Shown here in pieces: positions 26,960-36,534 of a stretch of DNA of 64,000 nucleotides. Position numbers and translations under genes: made by a program. Within the stretch, counting starts at the first letter, position 1; the number at the start of each line of letters is the position of its first letter. Source of the DNA: Streptomyces uncialis (GTDB taxonomy: Bacteria; Actinomycetota; Actinomycetes; Streptomycetales; Streptomycetaceae). The DNA is taken from contig NZ_CP109583.1 of the NCBI RefSeq assembly GCF_036250755.1, positions 1,178,001 to 1,242,000 of the forward strand. Reading direction: 5' to 3'. The notes under the pieces were generated by a model that was given only the letters and a program-made list of their open reading frames with translations, made no database searches and was not told the DNA's origin.

Positions 26960-27925
26960 TTACAGCTTGACGGGCTTTCCGTCGGGCTTGACCGCGAACC
27001 AGGTGCCGCCGACGCCCTGGCCCTTGGTGTCACCGGGGACCTGGTCGGCCGCGAAGGTGTAGAGCGGCCAGCAGTCGATGGTCTGCTGGTCGATGCCGTC
27101 GGGGCGGCCGAAGGTGACGTACCCCTTGAGCTTGATCCCCTTGGTCTGCGCCTTGTCCACCGGGGCGACGACCGGCCACTTCTCCAGGCATTCACCGATA
27201 CAGGCCGTCCGCATCGGCCAGGCCGAGTCCTTGGTGAAGCGGTAGACCGTCATCCCGTCCTTGTCGACGACGATCTCCCCGAGCTTCGGGTCGACCCGGG
27301 TCGACAGACCGGGGCGCCCGGCGGCATCCGAACCGCCCCCGGCGGGCGCCGCCTTCTTCCCGTCGGGCGCCGCGGCGAACCATACGCCGCCGACCCCCTG
27401 GCCCTTGGCGTCCCCGGCCCGCCCGTCCTTCACGTAGCGGTACATGGGCCAGCCGTCGAGCGTCAGCTGCCTGACGCCGTCGGCGCGGACGACCTCGCCG
27501 AGCAGGCCCGCGTCGACACCGGTCGGGGCCGTCGCACCGTCGGCGGGGACGGGCGGCCAGGCGACGGCGCACTCACCGGCGCAGTCGGACCTGGGCGGCT
27601 TCGCGGTGTCCTTGTCGAAGCGGTACAGGGTGAGCCCGGCGCTGTCCGTGACGACCCTGCCGAGTTCCTTGCTGTCCCAGACCGCGAGCCTGCCCGCGGC
27701 CCTGGCCCGGCCGCTCGCGGCGGCCGCGTCACCGGAGCCGTACCCGTCACCGCCCGCCGCCGTTCCCGCGCCGGGGCTCGCTCCCGCCCCGCCGCCCGCG
27801 GGGGCCACCGCGCCGACGTTCTGACCGGTCGCCGCCTGCTCCGGGCTGTCCTGACCGCACGCCGTCGTCAGCGCCAGCAGGACCGCAGCGCACGCTACGA
27901 ATGAGGCGCTCCGCCAGGTCTTCAT
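26960..27925 (-). CDS. Secreted two-repeat lipoprotein (SCO0930-type)
   Basis: A 321-residue lipoprotein with signal peptide ending LALTTACG (lipidated Cys in TTACGQ). A Gly/Ala-rich linker leads to two tandem domains of the COG4315/Lipoprotein_15 type. Each has a 'LG-VV-D--G-T-YRF-KD' strand pair, a C-G-C pair (SDCAGECAVAWPP and TACIGECLEKWPV) and the ending GDAKGQGVGGVWFA or GDTKGQGVGGTWFA. Function of the family is unknown; in S. coelicolor the homologue sits near rmdA. ATG 27925 is preceded by GGGAG 7 bases away; an in-frame TTG two codons upstream is unlikely to be used. Confidence 0.87.
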   Translation of the reverse strand: MKTWRSASFVACAAVLLALTTACGQDSPEQAATGQNVGAVAPAGGGAGASPGAGTAAGGDGYGSGDAAAASGRARAAGRLAVWDSKELGRVVTDSAGLTLYRFDKDTAKPPRSDCAGECAVAWPPVPADGATAPTGVDAGLLGEVVRADGVRQLTLDGWPMYRYVKDGRAGDAKGQGVGGVWFAAAPDGKKAAPAGGGSDAAGRPGLSTRVDPKLGEIVVDKDGMTVYRFTKDSAWPMRTACIGECLEKWPVVAPVDKAQTKGIKLKGYVTFGRPDGIDQQTIDCWPLYTFAADQVPGDTKGQGVGGTWFAVKPDGKPVKL

Positions 27926-28253
27926 TGTCAACTCCCGTGATGTGCTTGGCAGTTGATCGGCACCAGGCGATGCCGCTCATGGCTCTAGTTACGGGCGCGG
28001 ACCGGCGATGCGTTCAACGGCACGGGAAATCTCCGCGCGCCGGACCGGCGGCCGGACCGGCGCCACCCGCGCCGAGCGCACGCCCGCGCCCCTCCACCGC
28101 GCACCCCCACCTCGCACCCCCACCTCGCACTTCCCGTTCCGAACATCCGTCCACATCGGTACTGTTCGAATTTTCGTAAACCTGTCGGCCCCGAAAACCG
28201 CCCGTTCGGAGCATTCAGGCCCCGAGTGCGCTTGACGGCGCCACCGCCCGCCC
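27926..28253. other. Divergent intergenic region with a 13-bp tandem repeat
   Basis: GCACCCCCACCTC occurs twice in tandem at 28101-28126. An A/T-rich patch near 28160-28180 (TTCGAATTTTCGTAAAC) is a likely promoter region for the downstream surface-protein gene. No gene is seen. Confidence 0.45.
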
Positions 28254-29009
<756 letters not shown>

Positions 29010-29028
29010 TCACCCGGAGGAACACCCG

Positions 29029-29793
29029 ATGCCGGAATGGCTTGTTCTCACCCTCGCGATGGGTGCCGCGTGCGCCGTCGTACTCGCCGTAACGCTTCTT
29101 CAGCACCGCAGGATCGGTGTCGACGACGATCCGAGCGAGACCCCGGACGTGATCGAGTACATCACCATGATGATCGGCGTGGTCTACGCGATCGTCCTGG
29201 GACTGGCCATCGCGGGCGTCTGGGAGGCCCGCAACGCGGCTCAGGACCACGTACAGGCCGAAGCGCAGGCGCTGCACGAGATCAGTGAGCGGGTACGCGT
29301 CTACCCGCCCGAAGTACGCGACCGCATCCGGGCGGACGTCAACGCGTATGTCGGCCACGTGGTCGACGTCGAGTGGAAGCGGATGGCGGAGTCCGGCGAG
29401 CTGACCGACCGGGGCACCGAACTGCTGGCGCGCCTGCGGCACGACGTGGCCGACCACCGTCCGAAGTCGGACTTCGAGGCGCAGGCGTACCAGCCGCTCC
29501 AGGACCATGTGACCGCGGCGGACCTGGCCCGCACCGAGCGCGGGAGCTCCGCGGAGCCGACGATGCCCGGCGTGGTGTGGTTCGGGCTGATCATCGGGGC
29601 GCTGGTCACGATCGGCATGGTGTTCGCGCTCCAGATCAGAAGGACCCCCCGCGAACTGCTGCTCGCGGGACTGTTCTCGGCGCTGATCGCCTTCCTGCTG
29701 TTCCTGGTGTGGGACTTCGACATGCCGTACAGCCGGGGTATCGCGGCGGGCGCCGATCCGTTCCTCAAGCTGTTCCCGGGCGCAGGGGACTGA
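29029..29793 (+). CDS. DUF4239-family membrane protein
   Basis: A 254-residue integral membrane protein. Two N-terminal helices (LVLTLAMGAACAVVLAVTLL; the MIGVVYAIVLGLAIAGVW segment) and two C-terminal helices (VVWFGLIIGALVTIGMVFAL; LLLAGLFSALIAFLLFLVW) flank a soluble helical region of about 110 residues. This is the DUF4239 layout, distantly related to bestrophin-like channels. Function is unknown. GGAGGA lies 8 bases upstream of ATG. The gene is coupled with the Pro/Thr-rich protein. Confidence 0.82.
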   Translation: MPEWLVLTLAMGAACAVVLAVTLLQHRRIGVDDDPSETPDVIEYITMMIGVVYAIVLGLAIAGVWEARNAAQDHVQAEAQALHEISERVRVYPPEVRDRIRADVNAYVGHVVDVEWKRMAESGELTDRGTELLARLRHDVADHRPKSDFEAQAYQPLQDHVTAADLARTERGSSAEPTMPGVVWFGLIIGALVTIGMVFALQIRRTPRELLLAGLFSALIAFLLFLVWDFDMPYSRGIAAGADPFLKLFPGAGD

Positions 29794-30016
29794 CCGCGTC
29801 CGTGCGGCGGCGCGCCGGTCGGGTCCCCCGGACGCGGTACCCGGGTTCCGCCGGCCGCCGCGGCGGGGTCCCCCGTGCGGCCCACACACGTGCCCCATTC
29901 GCCCGGCACCGATCGCGGGCCGTCGCGGGCGTACCTAGCGTGGCGCTCATCGAGGCGCATGACCGATGTGTGCGGAAGAGGTCCGCGGCTGCTCCTCGGG
30001 ACCGGAGGAACTGCCC

Positions 30017-30589
30017 ATGCGCGCGATACGCCTCGCTTCGGCGACCGTGCTGACGCTGACCGCCCTCGCCGCGACGGCCCTCGTGGCGTCCGCCGAGGAC
30101 CGCGGCTCCGAGGAGGAGCGGGGGTCGGGGCACGGCAGGTTCGAGGTCGACGCCACCCCGTCGACGATCGCGGCGGGCGGACGGATCACGCTCCACGCGG
30201 ACGGCTGCGACGGCGAGACCAGGGTCTCCTCGGGCGTCTTCGACACCGTGCACATCCGCAAGGGCGACCGGTCGCGGTCGGCCACCGTCGACTGGGACGC
30301 CCGGCACGGCGCGGTGTACACGGTGACGTTCACCTGTGAGCGGGAGTCCAGCCGGACCGTGGAGCTGACCATCGCGGGCGGCGGCTCCGGGGGAGACCAC
30401 GAGCGTGAGCCGGGGCACGACCGCGAGCCCGGCGACGAGCAGGCGCGGCGCGGGGTGCGGGCGGGGCTCGGCGGAACACTGGCCGGCTTCGACATGGAGA
30501 AGGTCGGGCTGGGCGCCGCGCTGGTCGCGGGCGCGATCGGTACGGCGTACTACCGGACCCGGCGGCGGACGGGGGACGACGGGGCCTGA
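30017..30589 (+). CDS. Secreted Ig-like protein with C-terminal GLGG anchor (paralogue 1)
   Basis: A 190-residue secreted protein. The signal peptide (MRAIRLASATV...ALVASAED) is about 25 residues. A beta-rich domain begins TPSTIAAGGRITLHADGCDG, followed by a charged linker (GGDHEREPGHDREPGDEQ). The end has the motif GVRAGLGG, a hydrophobic helix (GLGAALVAGAIGTAYY) and a basic tail (RTRRR). The same three-part end and a homologous core are found in the protein at 30707-31303, which is convergent with it. A class F sortase is nearby. Function unknown. GGAGGAA lies 7 bases before ATG. Confidence 0.78.
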   Translation: MRAIRLASATVLTLTALAATALVASAEDRGSEEERGSGHGRFEVDATPSTIAAGGRITLHADGCDGETRVSSGVFDTVHIRKGDRSRSATVDWDARHGAVYTVTFTCERESSRTVELTIAGGGSGGDHEREPGHDREPGDEQARRGVRAGLGGTLAGFDMEKVGLGAALVAGAIGTAYYRTRRRTGDDGA

Positions 30590-30620
30590 GGACCGGTGAT
30601 CGGCGATGCCGGACCCGCGC

Positions 30621-30665
30621 ACAGCCCTCCGCCCCGGACCGATGGGTCCGGGGTCGGAGGGCTGT
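30621..30665. terminator. Long bidirectional hairpin between the two anchored-protein genes
   Basis: A stem of about 20 bp (ACAGCCCTCCG-C-CCCGGACC against its complement, one bulged T) has a 4-base loop. It lies between convergent paralogues at 30017-30589 and 30707-31303. Confidence 0.75.
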
Positions 30666-30706
30666 TCCGTGCGGTCCGGGGGACGGGACGCGGAGGAGGG
30701 GGCGGT

Positions 30707-31303
30707 TCAGGCGCGGTTCTCGGCGCGGCGGCGCATCCAGAAGAGTCCGCCGCCGATGGCCGCGGCCGCGACGAGTCCGCCGCCGATCGCCATGTCGGTG
30801 GTGGTCGCGCCGGTCTCGCTGCTGCCGCCGAGTCCGCCGCGCACCCCGCCGATGATGGTGAAGGCGTGCGGACGGGTGATCCGTCGGCCGTCGCACTCGG
30901 CGGTGATCTCGTGCGATCCGGCGGAGGCGAAGCGGTGGACGGTGACGGTCGCCGTCGCGGAGCCCCGCCCACCGCCCCGGTCGTCGCGGCCGAGGCCGCT
31001 GAGCCGGGTGCGTTCGAAGGCGGGTGACTCCACGAAGCCGTTCTCGCAGGAGCGGCCGTCGACGGTGATGGTGAGCCTGCCGCCCGAGGCGATCACGCTC
31101 GGCATCGCGACGATGTTGCCCGGCTGGTCGCCGTTGCCACCGCCGAAGTTGTTGTTTCCGTTGTTGTTGCCGTTGTTGTTGCCACCACTGTTGTTGCCGT
31201 TGTTGTTGTGGTTGTTGTCGTTCCCGGCCGTCGCGGTGGGGGCGACGACCCCTACCGCGGCCACCACGACGGCCGAGACCGCCAGGGCACGAATTCTGCG
31301 CAT
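30707..31303 (-). CDS. Secreted Ig-like protein with Asn-rich linker and GLGG anchor (paralogue 2)
   Basis: A 198-residue secreted protein paralogous to the one at 30017. Signal peptide 1-26 (MRRIRALAV...PTATA) is followed by a striking Asn/Gly-rich stretch (about 27-62: NNHNNNGNNSGGNNNGNNN and so on), coded by AAC repeats. The domain MPSVIASGGRLTITVDGRSC matches TPSTIAAGGRITLHADGC of the paralogue. The end carries GVRGGLGGSSETGA, a hydrophobic helix (IGGGLVAAAAIGGGLFWM) and RRR. No classical sorting motif is present, although SETGA vaguely resembles one. It is divergent from the sortase gene. Confidence 0.8.
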   Translation of the reverse strand: MRRIRALAVSAVVVAAVGVVAPTATAGNDNNHNNNGNNSGGNNNGNNNGNNNFGGGNGDQPGNIVAMPSVIASGGRLTITVDGRSCENGFVESPAFERTRLSGLGRDDRGGGRGSATATVTVHRFASAGSHEITAECDGRRITRPHAFTIIGGVRGGLGGSSETGATTTDMAIGGGLVAAAAIGGGLFWMRRRAENRA

Positions 31304-31640
31304 GGGAATCCTCCGCTGGCAGGCGCCCCGGGGTACGGTCCCCGGTCGGTCGGCGAGAGCGCCTGTCGCAACCGACCCTCAGTTGGCGGGCCCGGGGGCG
31401 CATGTCGGGGCTCGTCCGTCCTGGTGAGCGACACGCCGGGGGAACGCCCGGCGCGCCGCAATCGCCGCAGGTCACGGACCGTCAGAAATTTCCTGCCCGG
31501 GGCGACTCGGATGGCGCACGGCGGTGCGGCCCCGCCACCCGTTCGCGCCCGCTCTGTCGCAGGCCGGGCGCGCGCGGCTTAGTTTGCTCGTAGGCACCGA
31601 GGACGTGATCCGCCGGGTCGTGTCGAGAGGGGATGGGCTG
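31304..31640. other. Divergent promoter region between anchored protein and sortase
   Basis: No gene is visible. It should hold promoters for both the Asn-rich protein (-) and the sortase (+), but I cannot assign -35 and -10 boxes with confidence. GAGAGGGGA at 31625-31633 is the sortase ribosome-binding region. Confidence 0.4.
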
Positions 31641-32306
31641 ATGTCTTCGTCCCAGCCGTTCGAGGCGGAACGGCCCAGGAAGCGCGCGCCGTGGGGCGTG
31701 ATAGCGCTGGTCCTGCTGACCGGTCTCGCGCTGATACGGAATGGATCGGGTGAGTTCGACACGGGTCCGCCGCAGCCCGCGTCGGCCGCGGCGGCGGACG
31801 GCCGGACGCCACGGACCGCCCCGGTGCCGGACAAGGAACTGGCGGCGCTGCCGTTCGCGCGCGCCGAGCGGGTCGCCATCCCGGCGATCCGGGTGGACGC
31901 GCCGATGATGCCGGTGCAGCTGGACGCGGAGGGGTGGGTGGACGCGCCACCGGCGGAGGACCCGAACCTGGCGGGCTGGTTCTCCGGCGCGGTCTCGCCC
32001 GGTGAGAAGGGCACCGCGGTCGTGGTCGGTCATGTGGACAACCAGCAGGGGCCGGCGGTCTTCTACGGTCTGGGGGCGCTGGAGAAGGGGAACAAGGTCG
32101 AGATCCAGCGGGCCGACGGGAAGACCGCGGTGTTCGAGATCTACGGGATCGAGGTCTACCGGAAGCAGGACTTCCCCGGGGAGCAGGTGTACGGCGGTAC
32201 GGGGTATCCGGAGGTCCGGGTGATCACCTGCGGTGGGGGCTTCTCCAAGCAGAGCGGGTACGACGGGAACGTGGTGGTGTTCGCGCGGATGACCGACATC
32301 CGCTGA
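31641..32306 (+). CDS. srtF: Class F sortase
   Basis: A 221-residue membrane-bound transpeptidase. A basic N-terminus (RPRKR) and one helix (18-33) anchor it. The catalytic domain starts near RVAIPAIRVDAPMMPV. Catalytic residues are H131 (VVGHVDN), C197 (VITCGGG) and R216 (VVFARM). The TC-GG context and short size fit the actinobacterial class F group. Class F enzymes have few defined substrates. Here two anchor-bearing secreted proteins sit immediately beside it and lack LPxTG, so they are candidate partners. ATG 31641 follows GAGAGGGGA. Confidence 0.88.
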   Translation: MSSSQPFEAERPRKRAPWGVIALVLLTGLALIRNGSGEFDTGPPQPASAAAADGRTPRTAPVPDKELAALPFARAERVAIPAIRVDAPMMPVQLDAEGWVDAPPAEDPNLAGWFSGAVSPGEKGTAVVVGHVDNQQGPAVFYGLGALEKGNKVEIQRADGKTAVFEIYGIEVYRKQDFPGEQVYGGTGYPEVRVITCGGGFSKQSGYDGNVVVFARMTDIR

Positions 32307-32486
32307 GGCCTCACGGGGTGCGGGTCGCCTTCGCTTGCGCCCCTGGGTGTCCTGTGCCGGGCGTACTTGTCCCCGCACAGGTCACCCCGCGCCCCTGGGT
32401 CAGCCCGGGTGAACGTCACCCCGTCCCGGCACGCACTCGGTGGGTGCGCGGTTCCCCGTCCGGCTGCGGACGGCCCTCGGTTGCTC
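32307..32486. other. Spacer between sortase stop and the repeat array
   Basis: No gene. It contains partial matches to the array core (CCGCGCCCCT at 32387-32396 and GCGCGGTTCCCC at 32446-32457), probably decayed or truncated units that do not keep the array spacing. Confidence 0.5.
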
Positions 32487-33217
32487 GCGCAGTTCCCCGC
32501 GCCCCTGGATGCTGCCCCTTCGAGCCGTCCGTCCGGTGCGGGCCGGCCCTCGCCTTTTGCGCAGTTCCCCGCGCCCCTGAAGTCGCGCCCCTTGCGCCAC
32601 CCGTTCGACTGCGGACGGCCCTCGGCTGCTCGCGCAGTTCCCCGCGCCCCTGAGATCGCGCCCCTTGCGCCACCCGTTCGACTGCGGACGGCCCTCGGCT
32701 GCTCGCGCAGTTCCCCGCGCCCCTGGATGCTGCCCCTTCAGGCCGTCCGTCCAGTGCGGGTCGGCCCTCGTCTTTTGCGCAGTTCCCCGCGCCCCTTTGG
32801 GGTCCTTGGCTGCTACGGGTGCTTCACTGCGGGCGGGGGCGCCCCGATAGGGGCGCGGGGAACTGCGCGAGCAACCACGAGCCACCCGCACACACACGAA
32901 CACAGCAAGGGCGCCCGAAGGGGCGCGGGGAACTGCGCATCCCACGAACGACCCGCACCCGACGAAGTACGGACAGCGGTACGGACCCAGGGGCGCGAGG
33001 AACCGCGCACCCACGGGACACCCGCACGGACGTAAGTACGCCCACCCGGGCAGACCCAAGGGGCGCGAGGAACTGCGCACCCACGGGATACCCGCAGGGA
33101 CGCAGGTACGCCCAGCCGGGCGGACCCAAGGGGCGCGGGGAACTGCGCACCCGCGAACGACCCGCACCCGACGGAGTACCGCCAGGGCACGGGCACCGGA
33201 ACGCGAGAACCGCTGGG
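32487..33217. repeat. Mirror-organised 70-73 bp tandem array (10-11 units)
   Basis: The 20-mer GCGCAGTTCCCCGCGCCCCT occurs on the plus strand at 32487, 32559, 32632, 32705 and 32777. It then occurs on the minus strand at 32849, 32919, 32989, 33059 and 33129, with a decayed copy at about 33198. Spacing is 72, 73, 73, 72, then 72 across the flip, then exactly 70 four times. Spacers in the left half are of two kinds ordered A-B-B-A; those in the right half are related to each other but not to the left half. The period is not a multiple of 3 and no frame shows protein-like sequence. The array fills the gap between the convergent sortase and deacetylase genes, and each half reads sense 3' of its own gene. 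Confidence 0.9.
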
Positions 33218-34111
33218 TCACACCCTTTCGCGTTCCGGGAGTGTCATCGTGTAGCCCTCCGCGAGGAGACCCGGGAGCCACGTCCGCAGCGCCCGGACCG
33301 TCTGCGAACGATCGCCCCCCGCGTCATGGGAGAGCACCACCACCCCGGGCCCCGCCCCCTCCCGCACGGCCCGGTTGATCGCGGTCGTACCGGGCGTCTC
33401 CCAGTCGACGGTGTCCACCGTCCACGCGAGCGGCTCCATCCCCAACTCCGCGCCGATCTCGAAGACCGCCCGGTTCCACGCCCCGTACGGCGCGCGGAAC
33501 CACAGCGGCGGCTCGCCGACGGTGCGTTCGATCATGTCGCTCGTGCGCTTCATCTCGGAGCGGATCGCGGCCCGCGACAGCGAGGGCAGCAGGGGATGGC
33601 TCCAGGTGTGGTTGCCGATCACATGTCCCTCGTCGGCCATCCTGCGCAGCAGGTGCTTGTTCCAGGGGATCTGCTCCCCGCAGACGAAGAACACCGCGGG
33701 CGTGTCGTGCGCGCGCAGCACCCGCAGGATGTCGGGCGTGTACGCGGGGTCGGGTCCGTCGTCGAAGGTGAGGACCATGGTGCGGCGGCCGCAGCTGTCC
33801 ACCCGCAGGATGGGGGCGCGGCGCACGGCGGGCCGGACGAGGGCACGGGTACGGGGGCGGGCCGGGGTGCCGTGCCCGGTGAGCGGCTGGAGCCGGTACG
33901 TGGAGGGCTTCATGGGCGCGATGGCCTGTGGTCCCGGCGCGGGACCACCGGTCGCTCCGGCCGCCGTACCCGTCGCGGCCGTACCGCTCGCGGCCCCGGC
34001 GGGCGGCCGGGCCCGGTCGGTTCCGAAGCAGCCCGCGGTGGCGGCGATTCCGAGGACCGCGGCGCCGCGCAACAGCGCCCTGCGGGCGGGGGTCGTCCGA
34101 TCGTCTTTCAT
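33218..34111 (-). CDS. Polysaccharide deacetylase (NodB family) lipoprotein
   Basis: A 297-residue exported deacetylase acting on N-acetylated glycans such as peptidoglycan or chitin oligomers (CE4). The signal (PARRALLRGAAVLGIAATAGC) combines a twin-arginine-like motif with a lipobox, lipidated at C28. Metal and catalytic residues are D117/D118 (LTFDDGPD) and H168/H172 (GNHTWSHP); RAPYG, DTVDW and VVLSHDAGG complete the NodB motifs. A Gly/Ala/Thr-rich linker (31-60) joins membrane and enzyme. The decayed last unit of the repeat array lies directly past its stop codon. Confidence 0.92.
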   Translation of the reverse strand: MKDDRTTPARRALLRGAAVLGIAATAGCFGTDRARPPAGAASGTAATGTAAGATGGPAPGPQAIAPMKPSTYRLQPLTGHGTPARPRTRALVRPAVRRAPILRVDSCGRRTMVLTFDDGPDPAYTPDILRVLRAHDTPAVFFVCGEQIPWNKHLLRRMADEGHVIGNHTWSHPLLPSLSRAAIRSEMKRTSDMIERTVGEPPLWFRAPYGAWNRAVFEIGAELGMEPLAWTVDTVDWETPGTTAINRAVREGAGPGVVVLSHDAGGDRSQTVRALRTWLPGLLAEGYTMTLPERERV

Positions 34112-34509
34112 GACTAATCCGTCGCACGGCGGAACCGTTCACCGGTTCACCAACACCGGAGCGGCGCGCGAATGCACCCGATGGGAGCAAGGGGCCCGCG
34201 TGGAGGGTGTGCCGACAGGGCGCGTGGCCGTCGCCCGCGCGCCGCCGCGACCGTCCGTGCGGGGGTGCGCAGTCTTTCACGCGTCCGCCGGGCGGCGGAG
34301 GGGACGCGCCGGTGCCCACGCGTCGCCCGCCGGTGCGCCGGTGCGCGCCGACGCACCGATCGCGCGCCCTCCGACCACCCCGGACCGTGGGCTTCCGGCC
34401 GCGCCCGACCGTGAACTGCCCGCCCCCGGGAATGGGGAGCTCCCGGCGACCCGGGCCGAGGAGTCCCCGCTACCCCCGCCGGGGATCTCCGGTCGCCCGG
34501 AAACCGGGG
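34112..34509 (-). other. Intergenic region upstream of the deacetylase
   Basis: No supported gene. GAACCG-TTCAC-CGGTTC at 34132-34148 is a perfect 6-bp dyad about 20 bp upstream of the deacetylase start and may be an operator. The rest is low-complexity, G+C-rich sequence. Confidence 0.4.
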
Positions 34510-35844
34510 TCAGCGGCCCAGGGTCAGGCCGTCGGCGGCGGCGCCGCGGCTGAGGACGATCTCCTTGATGCGGTCGCGGACATCGGCGGGCCCCGTACCG
34601 TCGGCGACCGCGTCGGCGTTCAGGTTCACGACCCGGCCGCTCCCGGTGTCGATCCACTGCGGCAGGAACTCGGCCTTGCTCACCCGCCAGCGCTCACCGG
34701 GGCGGGCCGGGGGCGCGAAGGTGAAGCGTCCGATGCTGCTCTCGTTGCCGCGGGCGTCCCAGTCGCCCTCGTGGTTGACCATCCGACCGGCGATCTGGTC
34801 GCCCATGCCGTAGACGATCCAGGTGCCGTTGACCTTCTCGTAGGCCTGCGGGACATGGGCGTGCGTACCGATGATCAGATCGATGGCGGGCAGGTCGCCG
34901 CTGCGGGCCGCGGTCAGCTGCTCGCCGACGGCCAGTTGGTCCTCGTCCGGCTCGTCCTGCCATTCGGTGCCCCAGTGCAGGGAGGTGACGACCACGTCGG
35001 CGCCCGCCTCCCGGGCGGCGCGGGCGTCCTCCAGGATCAGTTCCGGTTCCATCGGGCTGACGGCCCACGGTCTGTCCTCGGGCAGCGGCTTGTTGGTGCC
35101 GTAGGTGTAGGAGAGGTGGGCGACCTTGGCACCACCGGCGCGCAGCCAGGCCGGGGTACGGGCCTCGGTCGCGGTGCGGGCGGTGCCGGAGTGCCGTACG
35201 CCCGCCTTGTCCAGGGCGTCGAGGGTGCGGTCGATGCCCTCGGGCCCGTCGTCCAGGGAGTGGTTGGTGGCGGTCGAGCAGGAGTCGTAGCCCGTGGCGG
35301 CGAGCGCGGCGGCGATCTCGGGCGGTGACCGGAAGTCCGGGTAGCCGGTGTAGTCGCCGTCGGCGCCGTACACCGTCTCCGCGTGGCAGATCGCCAGGTC
35401 CGCGCCGGAGATCACCGGGCGGACCCCGGCGAGCATCGGGCGGAAGTCGTAGCCGTCGCCGCCGGAGTCGGACTGCGCGCGGCGGATGATCGAGTCGTGC
35501 GGGAGGACGTCCCCGGTGGCGGCGAGGGTGAAGCCGCGGGCGCCGCCGCCCGGCGTGCCCGAGGCGCCCGCGCTGCCCGAGGCGCCCGCACCGGCCGACG
35601 TACCCGCGCTGCCGGGGGCGCCCGACTTCCCGGCGGCACCCGACTTCCCGGGGCGGGCGGACCCGTCGGCGGTGGTGTCCGGTCGCCGGTCCCGGTCCGG
35701 GCCCTGGCCGGGCGCGGTGTCCCCGCCCGCGCAGGCCGTGGCGGTGGCGCCGAGCAGCAGCACGGCGAGGACAGTGAGCGTCCGTCCGGAGGGGACGGGA
35801 CGTGGACGCCCGGGACACGGGCATGGAGGTTGGTGCGAGGTCAT
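34510..35844 (-). CDS. CapA-family (poly-gamma-glutamate synthesis-like) lipoprotein
   Basis: A 444-residue exported protein with a metallophosphatase-like CapA fold. The lipoprotein signal ends ATATACAGG (C38). A low-complexity Gly/Ala/Ser/Pro linker (about 55-105, GSAGTSAGAGASGSAG type) follows. The domain shows FTLAATGDVLPHDSII, ICHAETVYG, GYDSCSTATNHSLDDGPEG, VVVTSLHWGTEW and LIIGTHAHVPQ, with Asp, Asn and His metal ligands. No capBC genes are present, so polyglutamate synthesis is not implied; it probably modifies wall or surface polymers. ATG 35844 has GGGGAG 9 bases upstream. Confidence 0.9.
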   Translation of the reverse strand: MTSHQPPCPCPGRPRPVPSGRTLTVLAVLLLGATATACAGGDTAPGQGPDRDRRPDTTADGSARPGKSGAAGKSGAPGSAGTSAGAGASGSAGASGTPGGGARGFTLAATGDVLPHDSIIRRAQSDSGGDGYDFRPMLAGVRPVISGADLAICHAETVYGADGDYTGYPDFRSPPEIAAALAATGYDSCSTATNHSLDDGPEGIDRTLDALDKAGVRHSGTARTATEARTPAWLRAGGAKVAHLSYTYGTNKPLPEDRPWAVSPMEPELILEDARAAREAGADVVVTSLHWGTEWQDEPDEDQLAVGEQLTAARSGDLPAIDLIIGTHAHVPQAYEKVNGTWIVYGMGDQIAGRMVNHEGDWDARGNESSIGRFTFAPPARPGERWRVSKAEFLPQWIDTGSGRVVNLNADAVADGTGPADVRDRIKEIVLSRGAAADGLTLGR

Positions 35845-36167
35845 GGAACCGGCTCCCCGTCGCTGCGCATGTCGCCGAGAGGTCGGGGGAGGCGCGGTAC
35901 GCGGGTGCGGTGCGCGCCTCCGCACACTCGGCGTTCGTCATATGGTCGGACGGGACGACTCCATAGCGGAACGGTGAGGGCCACAAGCGGCCACGCCGTG
36001 GCGGTCACCCGTTAGGCGCGTCCCAGCACCCCCATCCGTCACCGAGCGTTACGGGTGCCACCTCTCCCCCACCCCCGCCCAGGGCCACTCCAGCCACCCC
36101 GCAACCGGCGCGCGCGGCCCCTCTCCAGGTGCTCTCCCGGCCTTCCCGGGTCGATTCCGAGCCACTT

Positions 36168-36181
36168 GTGACACATCTCAC
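36168..36181. promoter_or_regulatory. Crp-like dyad GTGACACATCTCAC
   Basis: GTGA-N6-TCAC matches the core of the Crp/Fnr recognition site, and Streptomyces Crp uses a similar motif. It sits in a large non-coding region, about 500 bp before the next plus-strand gene and 320 bp upstream of the CapA-like gene on the other strand. Confidence 0.4.
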
Positions 36182-36514
36182 GTTTCACGCATCACTCTTT
36201 CGGTGCGTGACGATCACCGCACCCACGACCCCCGCATGTGCCCAAGGCGCGACGCAGAGTAGCGGAATTGACCATTCCGTTGCGCCTGATGCGACAGGAG
36301 AGCCCAACTGCGGCCCCCGGGACGGCCCTGGGAGCAAGAAAGCGCGTGCACTCCCCCGCATCCGCGGTACCCCACCCCCGCGCACACCCGGTGCGCGGCG
36401 GAGCTCTTCCCGATTCACCGTCACATTCCGCCACCGGCGGCCGTAATGTGAGGGCTCGGCCGATCGGACGCCGGGACTCCCCCGCCCCGCGCGTCACCCC
36501 TGTGCCCTGCCGTC

Positions 36515-36534
36515 CCAGGGATGCGCATCCCTGG
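36515..36534. promoter_or_regulatory. Perfect 20-bp palindrome
   Basis: CCAGGGATGCGCATCCCTGG is a perfect palindrome, framed by further symmetry (CCTGCC at 36506 and GGCAGG at 36533). It lies about 130 bp upstream of the gene at 36667. It may be an operator for a dimeric regulator. Confidence 0.5.

Noticed and set aside
30017..31303. LPxTG or LAxTG sorting signals in the two anchored proteins
   Set aside because: Neither sequence is present; SSETGA in one protein is not matched in the other, so only the GLGG motif is shared.
32487..33148. CRISPR array
   Set aside because: The repeat is 20 bp and inverted half-way, spacers within each half are related to one another, and no cas genes are present.
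32307..33217. Several open frames of 60-290 codons across the first repeat array
   Set aside because: They occur in all frames and both strands, the repeat pitch (70-73 bp) is not a multiple of 3, and the translations are frame-shifted versions of the same repeat.
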